A DNA stretch of 64,000 nucleotides from Herbaspirillum sp. SJZ107 (GTDB lineage Bacteria; Pseudomonadota; Gammaproteobacteria; Burkholderiales; Burkholderiaceae_D), in assembly GCF_006715485.1 (NCBI RefSeq), contig NZ_VFNH01000006.1:124001-188000 (forward strand), in the 5' to 3' direction. Shown piece by piece: positions 8,512 through 15,488 of this stretch (the first letter of the stretch is position 1; each line of letters opens with the position of its first letter). The notes beneath the pieces are model-generated. The model was not told where the DNA came from. It worked only from the letters and a program-made list of their open reading frames with translations, and did not search any database. A program made the translations under genes and the position numbers.

Positions 8512-8538
8512 CTCGACATTATATTTTCTAATGTCGAG
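8512..8538. repeat. Perfect 10-bp inverted repeat
   Basis: CTCGACATTA at 8512-8521 is exactly complementary to TAATGTCGAG at 8529-8538, with a 7-base AT-rich loop. No U-tract follows on either strand, so it is not an obvious terminator. It lies about 130 bases upstream (minus strand) of the terminator near 8360. It may be an operator or the 5' hairpin of a small RNA. Confidence 0.5.
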
Positions 8539-9145
8539 CTAGAACGAAGCAATCGTTCCGGACGAGACGCTTACGCTTATGGCATCAATAACAGGCGCAA
8601 GATCAAAAACTAAGTTTTGGACCGCTCCCACTTTTTACTCTGCCGGACTGACAATCTAACACCCTGCGATTGCGCCAGGCAGACATGGCCCATTACAGCT
8701 TCTGTATCTGGAAACCGTGCAATTTGATTCAAGAGCCACTAGCGATACCGCCCTGCCCGTTCAGCAGGCATACCGAGTACATCCGCCTGGGGAGCGGCTC
8801 ACGCACTTGATGAACAAAGGTTATCCCCAGAAAATGTGGATATCGACATGACACAGTCATCTTCTAATCCCATAACAATTTGGCGCTTCCTTGCCAAGTT
8901 GCTTGCCGAATAGCTAATGGTACTTCTACACTACTCCGAGCAAAGGTCCGAGTTCGGCCCAGACCGTGTAAAAACAAAAAGCAGATCGTCTGGACCTCAA
9001 GAACATGGCTGAGATTAATTTTGGCATGCGATGAGAACGCCTGTCGCGCCATAATTGCTTCTTGGCCTTCCAGACCAGGCAATCAATATAATTGACTGGA
9101 GCGTGCCACCCTGAACCGCCCCGGAAATCGTGGAGGCTGGTTGGT

Positions 9146-9997
9146 TTAAGTTAATGCGGTTTCATCGGCGACGATTTTGAGCTGCCGATAGTAGTTTGCC
9201 TCAGCTTCGGCGGGCGGGATATAGCCGATTGGTTCCATCAGTCGATGGTGGTTGAACCAGGCCACCCATTCCAGGGTCGCCAACTCCACGGATTCCCGAG
9301 TCTTCCAGGTCCGACGATGAATCAATTCTGTCTTGTATAAGCCGTTGATCGTTTCAGCCAGCGCGTTATCGTAACTGTCGCCCCGACTACCAACTGACGG
9401 TTCGATACCGGCTTCGCTCAGGCGTTCGGTGTAGCGGATGCTTAGATATTGCGAGCCTCTATCGGAGTGATGGATCAAAGTTCCATCGTTACCGGGCTAA
9501 CGAGCATACAGTGCCTGTTCAAGCGCATCCAGAACGAAATCAGTGGTCATCGACGAACTAACCCGCCAGCCGACAATGCGCCGGGCGAACACGTCCACCA
9601 CGAAGGCCACGTACAGCCAGCCCTGCCACGTCGAGACGTATGTGAAATCCGACACCCACAGCTGATTTGGCCGATCAGCAGAGAATTGCCGATTGACCCG
9701 ATCCAGCGGACGCAGGGCGGCAGCATCTGGAATCGTTGTCCGGATTCGCTTGCCGCGTACAGCACCTTGCAACCCCAGCCGCTTCATCAAGCGCTCCACC
9801 GTGCAGCGAGCAATGACGATGCGTTCCCGGTTCATCTGCTTCCAGACTTTGACGGCACCATAAACCTGCATGTTGGCTTGCCAGACGCGGCTGATTTCCG
9901 GGCACAGGATCTCATCTCGCTTCGTCCGAGAGCATAACTTCGACGGATCACGAAGCTGTGCGGCATGGCGCCGATAACCCGACGGGGCAATCCGCAA
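9146..9997 (-). pseudogene. IS3-family transposase OrfB with in-frame amber stop
   Basis: Coding similarity starts at about 10060 (FEILKAFIDQHRDTFGVEP) in a frame overlapping the end of OrfA, and continues through VSDFTYVSTW (first catalytic Asp) to ALEQALYAR. A TAG follows at 9497-9499, where the related element at 31.4 kb has CAG (Gln). The frame then resumes with IHHSDRGSQY (second Asp) and NALAETINGLYK (Glu). The single C-to-T change removes the last two catalytic residues, so this copy should not transpose without a suppressor or a helper transposase. Confidence 0.88.
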
Positions 9998-10053
9998 GAC
10001 CTTGCAGATCGGCTCGACCCCGAAGGTGTCGCGATGCTGATCGATAAAGGCCT

Positions 10054-10380
10054 TCAGGATTTCAAACGGCGGTCGAGCTCCGCCTGGGCGAAAAACGCGC
10101 TCGCCAGCTTCAGGATTTCGTTGGCCCGCCGCAGCTCCTTGTTCTCACGCTCCAGGGCTTTGATTCGCTCGCGCTCGTCTGTCGTCACGCCTGCGCGCTC
10201 ACCTTGGTCAACCTGGTCGCGCTTGACCCACTCATGCAGCGTTTGCGGCGTGCAGCCGATCATCGCTGCAATTGACTCGACTGCCGCCCAGAGCGACGGA
10301 TGCTCGTTACGCTGCTCACGTACCAGACGGACTGCACGTTCCAGGACTTCCGGCGAAAATTTGCTTGGCTTCTTGTTCAT
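10054..10380 (-). CDS. IS3-family transposase OrfA
   Basis: This 108-residue protein contains FSPEVLERAVRLVREQR and WAAVESIAAMIGCTPQTLHE (HTH region), followed by a coiled coil (RIKALERENKELRRANEILKL) and the ending SAFFAQAELDRRLKS. It is the DNA-binding partner of the inactivated OrfB. Its stop overlaps the start of OrfB coding, as expected for programmed minus-one frameshifting. The OrfA itself appears intact. Confidence 0.88.
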   Translation of the reverse strand: MNKKPSKFSPEVLERAVRLVREQRNEHPSLWAAVESIAAMIGCTPQTLHEWVKRDQVDQGERAGVTTDERERIKALERENKELRRANEILKLASAFFAQAELDRRLKS

Positions 10381-10430
10381 AGCTCCATTCTCTCAAGAGT
10401 TGGAGCCTCCATCAAATCCGGGGCGGTTCA

Positions 10431-10689
10431 GTCGTAGTCGCCACCAAGGCCAAGTTATATTGGCTGCTACGGCTTGCATTTCAGGTGCGCCGTCAGGCGT
10501 CTGTGCGAGTGACCTGCGCGCAAGATCAGCCAAGTAGATAGAACGCTGGCTTCGATGGCGGGAAGTGAGTGCGAGTTCGTCAAAGTTAGCAAGGACAAGA
10601 TTAGCCAACCGCCGAACGTCTGGCGACGCTTGAGTTTCCGGTTCATGTAGCCAAGCAGTAAACCGCTCAAAGTCACTTTTCGAAGACAC
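10431..10689 (-). pseudogene. 5' stump of an AAA/SbcC-like ATPase gene cut by an IS
   Basis: A GTG at 10689 preceded by AGGGGAA starts a frame of about 86 codons: SDFERFTAWLHEPETQASPD, then DVRRLANLVLANFDELALTS, ending in AVAANITWPWWRLRLN at the IS border. The ending resembles the segment just before the P-loop of SbcC/RecF-like ATPases found in phage-defence or DNA-repair loci (PWWRLxxLxxGPFRGF). The Walker motifs would have followed but are lost. The family assignment rests on this short segment and is tentative. Confidence 0.4.
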
Positions 10690-10985
10690 AGTATTCCCCT
10701 GAATGCAGACTGCAAAAGTTAAGGGAATATATTATCAAGCCGACAGCTTTCTTGGTAGAAAAAATGCCAACTACGGGGTGGCTTCGAAAAGAATGTTTCG
10801 AAGACGGTTTCTCAGTCGACGAGGCCATGCCACATCCCTAATGGCATGTGATATCGCGAGAAGCCTTTACTGCTGCAACAATATTTCAATCTTGAGTTAC
10901 TTCACATCTAACAGCAGATTTTCTTTCAGATCTAATGCAGCGAAAGATAATCGGTAAGTACACAGGATATTTGTTCGAAGTCAGC

Positions 10986-13244
10986 TTATTTGTCTCGCTC
11001 TGTCGACATTCCTAGGAGCCGCAGTCCGTTGGCCACAACTAACAAGCTCGCTCCGACATCCGCGAACACTGCCATCCACAATGTTGCTATGCCGCTGAGC
11101 GCCATGACAAAAAATACCGCTTTGATAGCCAGCGCCGCAGCAATGTTCTGCACCAGGATGCGCCGCGTACTACGGCTCAGGCGAATGAATTGTGGCAGCT
11201 TACGTAGATTGTCATCCATCAACGCCACGTCTGCGGTCTCGATTGCAGTGTCGCTGCCAGCAGCCCCCATCGCGAAGCCGACATTGGCTTGGGCTAGTGC
11301 CGGCGCATCATTGATGCCGTCGCCGAGCATGCCGACCACGCCGAATGACGTCTGTAGACGCTCGATTTCACCAAGTTTGTCTTCCGGCAGAAGCTGGGAA
11401 CGTGCTTCCATGATGCCGGCCGCGTGAGCAATCGCCTCTGCGGTGCGGGCATTGTCGCCGGTCAGCATCACCGTCTTCACACCAAGTGCCGCTAGTTCAG
11501 TAATGGCTTGCGCCGCCTCAGGTCGCAGCGTATCCGCCATCGCAATCACCCCCAGCGTTTCCTCTGCGTTAAAAAGCACCACTCCCGTCTGTCCACGGCT
11601 CTCGATACCTTCAAGCACGGACGAGACATGAGCGTTATCGGCGCCCTGCTCGTCCAACAGCCGCTGGTTGCCCAGGTAATAGGTCTTGCCGCCGATCTCG
11701 CCCCGTACACCGCGCCCAGGGATCACGGTAAAGCCGCGCACCTGACGCATCATGCGCCCCTTCGGCCGCGCTTCCAGCATGGCATGCGCCAGCGGATGGG
11801 TGGAGTTGGCATTCAGGCTTGCGGCCAGTAGCAGGACATCGTCCGGCCGGGCCGCCGCCAGGACCTCGACCGTCATTACTACCGGCTTGCCCTGGGTGAG
11901 CGTGCCGGTCTTGTCCAGTGCGATCGCGGCGATCTTGCCGCCCGCCTCAAGGAATTCTCCACCCTTGACCAGGATGCCACGCCGTGCCGCAGCCGTCAGA
12001 CCGCTGACCACAGTCACCGGTGTCGAGATCACAAGCGCGCACGGACAGGCAATCACCAGCATCACCAGCGCCTTATACAGCCAGACGCCGGCAGGCAACC
12101 CGAATGCCAGCGGCGGCACGGCGGCTATGCAAAGTGCGGCTACTACGACGGCCGGCGTGTACCAGCGCGCGAAGCGATCGATGAAGCGCTGGGTGGGCGC
12201 CTGACGGCCCTGTGCCTCCTCGATCACACGAACAATCCGCGCCAGGGTGCTGTCGCCGCTGTTGGCGCTCACCCGTACATCCAGCACGCCGTGTTCGTTG
12301 ATCGTCCCGGCGAATACGACATCGCCACGCTGCTTTTCGACCGGCATGCTTTCGCCCGTGATCGGCGCCTGGTTCACGGCCGACATGCCATCGTCGACCA
12401 CCCCATCCAGGGCGATGCGCTCGCCGGGCCTCACACGGATAAGCGCGCCGACCTCGATCTGGTCCGACGGCCGCATCTCCACGCTGCCGTCCGGGCCCAG
12501 CACGCTGGCCGTGTCGGGCGCGATCGTCAGCAGCTGGTGTACCGCATTGCGCGCGCGATTCAAGGACATCGACTCGATCATCTCGGCAACGGCAAACAGG
12601 AAGATGACCATCGCCGCTTCCGGCCACTGGCCCAGCACGATGGCGCCGAACACGGCGAGACTCATCAGGAAGTTGATGTTCAGCGTGAGGGTTTTGAGGG
12701 CGATCCAGCCCTTGCGCAGGGTCGGCACGCCGCCGCTCAGGATCGAGATGGTGGCCAGGGCGATCACCAGCGGTGAGGCGTCGGAATGTCCGGTCCATGC
12801 ACGCACTTCGGCAGTTGACGCCGCCAGACCGGAAACGCCCAGCAACGCTTTTTGCAAGGTATCGAGCGGCGCATCCTCTACCGCGCTCGGACTTGCCTTG
12901 GCATCGGCTTGCACCAGCGTGGCATGCATCCCGATCGCATCGAGTGCACGCAGCAGCGAATCCTCACTGTCAAGGCGGTGATGCACGCTAAGGATGCGGC
13001 GCATCATGTTGAAGTTGAGCCGGTCCACTCCCGGCATTGCCTCCAATTTGTTTCGGATGAGACGCTCTTCCGTCGGGCAGCACATATTCGCGATATGGCA
13101 TTGCAGTAACTGCGGCAGTGCGCTGTCCTTCAAGCCAGAATCCATGGCTGAGGAAAGGCCTGCATCCGGCGAGTTCGAGCATGCTCCCATGCATAAATCC
13201 GAATTTTGCTCTGGCGCGTTTTGCATTGTTTCCTCTACTTTCAT
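10986..13244 (-). CDS. cadA: Cd2+/Zn2+/Pb2+-exporting P1B-type ATPase
   Basis: The 752-residue protein pumps soft divalent cations from cytoplasm to periplasm using ATP. It has an N-terminal HMA-like domain with CHIANMCCPTEE (residues 49-60), the form found in CadA proteins, and a Cys-rich leader (CMGAC at 18-22). The core motifs are TGES (296-299), the transmembrane metal site CPC (400-402), DKTGT with the phosphorylated Asp (444-448), HP in STHPLA (481-486) and GDGINDAP (641-648). The ATG at 13244 has AGGAG upstream; ATG 13226 is an alternative. It is divergent from cadR, with two MerR-type dyads between them. No lspA-like gene follows. Specificity within Cd/Zn/Pb is inferred from the CPC motif and the cadR partner. 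Confidence 0.95.
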   Translation of the reverse strand: MKVEETMQNAPEQNSDLCMGACSNSPDAGLSSAMDSGLKDSALPQLLQCHIANMCCPTEERLIRNKLEAMPGVDRLNFNMMRRILSVHHRLDSEDSLLRALDAIGMHATLVQADAKASPSAVEDAPLDTLQKALLGVSGLAASTAEVRAWTGHSDASPLVIALATISILSGGVPTLRKGWIALKTLTLNINFLMSLAVFGAIVLGQWPEAAMVIFLFAVAEMIESMSLNRARNAVHQLLTIAPDTASVLGPDGSVEMRPSDQIEVGALIRVRPGERIALDGVVDDGMSAVNQAPITGESMPVEKQRGDVVFAGTINEHGVLDVRVSANSGDSTLARIVRVIEEAQGRQAPTQRFIDRFARWYTPAVVVAALCIAAVPPLAFGLPAGVWLYKALVMLVIACPCALVISTPVTVVSGLTAAARRGILVKGGEFLEAGGKIAAIALDKTGTLTQGKPVVMTVEVLAAARPDDVLLLAASLNANSTHPLAHAMLEARPKGRMMRQVRGFTVIPGRGVRGEIGGKTYYLGNQRLLDEQGADNAHVSSVLEGIESRGQTGVVLFNAEETLGVIAMADTLRPEAAQAITELAALGVKTVMLTGDNARTAEAIAHAAGIMEARSQLLPEDKLGEIERLQTSFGVVGMLGDGINDAPALAQANVGFAMGAAGSDTAIETADVALMDDNLRKLPQFIRLSRSTRRILVQNIAAALAIKAVFFVMALSGIATLWMAVFADVGASLLVVANGLRLLGMSTERDK

Positions 13245-13372
13245 GTGGACTCCTGCATATTCAAAACCATGTAGCGGCTACAGGGTCAAGTGTGAGATGC
13301 ATCAATGCCTGATCTATCGTATGCTCCTCCCAGTCTGTAGCGGCTACAGGGTTAAGCGAATTCGGAGGAGCG
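13245..13372. promoter_or_regulatory. cadA-cadR divergent promoter with two MerR-type dyads
   Basis: Two copies of the dyad GTAGCGGCTAC occur, at 13271-13281 and 13337-13347, each followed by AGGGT. Read toward cadA, the first is preceded by TTGACC, giving a TTGACC, dyad, TGAATA arrangement with the roughly 20-bp spacer typical of MerR-activated promoters. The second has TTAACC and lies just upstream of the GGAGGAG site of cadR, where it could serve autoregulation. The binding protein is inferred to be CadR. Confidence 0.75.
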
Positions 13373-13789
13373 ATGCGTATTGGGGAATTGAGCAAGGAAG
13401 CGGGTTGCGATGTCGAAACGGTTCGATACTACGAACGGATCGGTTTGCTGCCCGAGCCGGAACGAACACCGTCAGGCTATCGCACCTATGGCACACAGCA
13501 TCTCGAGCGGCTGCAATTCATCCGACACTGCCGGACCCTTCAAATGCCGCTGGCTGAGATCGGCACGCTGCTTTCTCTGCAGGCACAACCGGCACAGGAA
13601 TGCAACGAAATCAACGATCTCCTCGATCATCATATCCAGCGCATCCAGGAACAGATGACGTCGTTGACGACCCTGAAAGCCAAACTCGTCGAGCTTCGCT
13701 GCAAATGCAACCTGCCCGCTTCCATCCGCGACTGCGCCATTCTTCACGATCTGGCCCATCCATCCGCCAGAGCGGCGAACCAGCTTTAG
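13373..13789 (+). CDS. cadR: Cd(II)/Pb(II)-responsive MerR-family regulator
   Basis: The 138-residue activator begins MRIGELSKEAGCDVETVRYY, the MerR winged-helix N-terminus, followed by a dimerisation helix. Metal-ligand cysteines are seen in AQECNEIN (the Cys at the start of the long helix) and in a C-terminal loop CKCNLPASIRDCAILHDL, which matches the CadR/PbrR subgroup. It should bind the dyads in the divergent cadA promoter and underwind the DNA when Cd or Pb binds. GGAGGAG at 13364-13370 sets the start. gmhA follows at 95 bases. Confidence 0.93.
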   Translation: MRIGELSKEAGCDVETVRYYERIGLLPEPERTPSGYRTYGTQHLERLQFIRHCRTLQMPLAEIGTLLSLQAQPAQECNEINDLLDHHIQRIQEQMTSLTTLKAKLVELRCKCNLPASIRDCAILHDLAHPSARAANQL

Positions 13790-13883
13790 CCAATCGAGGC
13801 GAACAGCGTTATTCGCGTTGCTCTACTGGGACCGGGGACTGTCCGATGTCCGAGTAAAATCAATGCACATGAACGGGATACCT

Positions 13884-14483
13884 ATGATCGAGCAAATCAG
13901 GAACAATCTCATCGAGGCACGGTCGGCACTCGACAGCTTTGTGCAGGACGAGCGCAATCTCGACAATGTGGCCGATGCCGCCAAGTTACTGGTGGCCACG
14001 TTCCGTCAATCGGGCAAGGCTTTTTCATGCGGGAACGGCGGCTCGATGTGCGATGCGATGCATTTTGCCGAGGAATTCACCGGTCGATTCAGACGCAACC
14101 GCCCTGCCGTCGCAGCCATCGCCATCAGCGATCCGACGCACATGAGCTGTGTTGCAAACGACTTCGGTTACGACCAGGTATTCGCACGCTATATCGAGGC
14201 GCATGGCCGCCGCGACGACGTGTTACTGGCGATCAGCACCAGCGGCAAGAGTCCTTCGATCCTGCTGGCCGCACAGGCTGCGCGTGAACGAGGCATTCGC
14301 GTCATCGGCCTGACAGGAAAGCCCGGATCCCCTTTGCAAGACCTGTGCGACGTCTGCATTTGCTGTCCGGGGGGCGCCTACGCGGACCGTACGCAGGAGC
14401 TTCACATCAAGGTCATTCATATCCTGATCGAACTGGTGGAACGCGAACTCTTCCCCGAGAATTACGCAAGCCAACAGCGTTAA
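13884..14483 (+). CDS. gmhA: Phosphoheptose (sedoheptulose 7-phosphate) isomerase-like protein
   Basis: The 199-residue SIS-domain protein converts sedoheptulose 7-phosphate to D-glycero-D-manno-heptose 7-phosphate, the first step of LPS heptose synthesis. Diagnostic stretches are SCGNGGSMCDAMHFAEEFTG, ISDPTHMSCVANDFGYDQVF, LLAISTSGKSPSILLAAQAA and GYADRTQELHIKVIHILIEL with Y replaced by A (GGAYADRTQELHIKVIH). Length and motifs match complete GmhA. ATG 13884 aligns with the usual N-terminus; 13863 and 13869 are possible. It stands alone without other heptose genes, between cadR and a metal-transport block. Transcription with cadR and a role in the envelope under metal stress are only inferences. 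Confidence 0.9.
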   Translation: MIEQIRNNLIEARSALDSFVQDERNLDNVADAAKLLVATFRQSGKAFSCGNGGSMCDAMHFAEEFTGRFRRNRPAVAAIAISDPTHMSCVANDFGYDQVFARYIEAHGRRDDVLLAISTSGKSPSILLAAQAARERGIRVIGLTGKPGSPLQDLCDVCICCPGGAYADRTQELHIKVIHILIELVERELFPENYASQQR

Positions 14484-14504
14484 ACCTGAATTTCGGAGAA
14501 CATC

Positions 14505-14747
14505 ATGGCGACGAAAAAACGCACCACGATTCCAGCCCCTGCTCCCGAAGACGACACCAGTCCGGAGAGCGAAACCGACGTCGAGACGACGGGCAGCATG
14601 AACGTCGATACGGATGTTGAGCATACCGACAGTAGTGCGCAACCTGCGATCGGCAGCGTCGAAAGCCAGGACGCGCCGACCGGCCGCGTCAACATCGAGA
14701 GCGGCGAAGAAAGAAATGCCGGTGATGTCGAACGCGGCCCGGCCTGA
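14505..14747 (+). CDS. Small acidic hypothetical protein
   Basis: An 80-residue protein rich in Asp, Glu, Ser and Thr, with a short basic N-terminus (MATKKRTTIPAPAPEDD) and no hydrophobic segment. A GGAG site lies upstream of the ATG, 21 bases after gmhA, so it may belong to the same transcript. It is probably intrinsically disordered. No family is recognised. The acidic composition would allow weak cation binding, but nothing in the sequence shows this. Coding is supported by the ribosome-binding site, position and composition only. Confidence 0.5.
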   Translation: MATKKRTTIPAPAPEDDTSPESETDVETTGSMNVDTDVEHTDSSAQPAIGSVESQDAPTGRVNIESGEERNAGDVERGPA

Positions 14748-14768
14748 ACTTGCAGGTACAGGATCAGT

Positions 14769-15488
14769 TCAGACGAGCATATCGATCATAAAAAGCAGGA
14801 TAAAGCCTAGAAAGAACATCGCAGTTTGCACGGGCGTCTCCCGCTCTTCATGCGCTTCCACCAGCAATTCCTCCGTGACCAGATAAAGCAGCGCGGCCAC
14901 GCCGAAGGACAGCAGCGCGTCGACATAGACTGGCGCGACCGCATTCAGGGCTAGCGCTCCGAGGCCAGCACCGGCCAACACTGTCAGACCGAGCAGCCCC
15001 GCGGTACCGGCGACCTTAAATCCCGACTGGCCTGAGCCACGCAGCGATGTCCCGCACGAGACCCCGAGGAACAGCAGTTCCAGTACCAGGCCAATGGTCA
15101 ATAACAGACCCTGCTTTGCGCCTGCGGCGAACGACAGTCCGATCAACGCGCCATCGAGGCTGGTATCGACGCCCATGGCAGTCACCAGGCTGCGGGTATT
15201 GCGTCCGGCGTTCTCGCTCTCTCCTTTTTCACCGAACCACTTCAGCGCCAGCATGAAAGCAACACCGACGGTGAATCCGATGAAGGTTGGCCATGGCAGG
15301 CGTCGGTGCATCAAGTCGGGCAGCAGTTCGACGGCCAGCACACTGAACACGGTACCGGCTGCGAAGTGCTGGATCGCACTGCGCAGGCCGGCGCTCGGCT
15401 GCCTGACCAGCGATGCCAGTGCACCAAGTACGACGGCGATTGCCGGCATCGCCGCGTACTTCAGGACGGTCGACAGGTCCGCGGTCAC
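14769..15488 (-). CDS. ZIP-family metal transporter
   Basis: The 239-residue inner-membrane protein has eight predicted helices. The metal-binding segments are AIQHFAAGTVFSVLAVELLP in helix TM2 and MGVDTSLDGALIGLSFAAG in TM4, where ZIP proteins usually have HN..PEG-type residues; here Asp replaces some His. YLVTEELLVEAHEE lies near the end. ZIP proteins import Zn2+ or related cations, although some act in efflux contexts. The start overlaps the stop of the P-type ATPase by four bases (ATGA), so the two are translationally coupled. Joining an uptake-type protein to exporters is unusual, and the direction of transport cannot be read from the sequence. Confidence 0.85.
   Translation of the reverse strand: MTADLSTVLKYAAMPAIAVVLGALASLVRQPSAGLRSAIQHFAAGTVFSVLAVELLPDLMHRRLPWPTFIGFTVGVAFMLALKWFGEKGESENAGRNTRSLVTAMGVDTSLDGALIGLSFAAGAKQGLLLTIGLVLELLFLGVSCGTSLRGSGQSGFKVAGTAGLLGLTVLAGAGLGALALNAVAPVYVDALLSFGVAALLYLVTEELLVEAHEERETPVQTAMFFLGFILLFMIDMLV

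Larger units (their letters stand above)
7508..9111. other. Gene-poor stretch without recognisable coding sequence
   Basis: Roughly 1.6 kb separates the IS5 remnant from the next IS. Open frames here are all under about 110 codons, lack recognisable domains and mostly lack ribosome-binding sites. The only structured signals seen are a minus-strand intrinsic terminator near 8360 and a 10-bp hairpin near 8525. The base composition is lower in GC than the metal genes, and the region looks like decayed DNA. Confidence 0.6.
9112..10430 (-). mobile_element. IS3-family element with TGAACCGCCCCGG ends, transposase inactivated
   Basis: The left end begins TGAACCGCCCCGG at 9112, and the right end is the inverse of the same sequence, finishing at 10430; both are followed inward by a GGAGGC segment. 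The 1319-bp element holds OrfA and an OrfB with an amber codon. No target duplication is apparent (CCC against GTC). The flanks do not join into one gene, so deletion accompanied or followed insertion. A related but non-identical element lies in the opposite orientation at 31399-32710. Confidence 0.88.
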
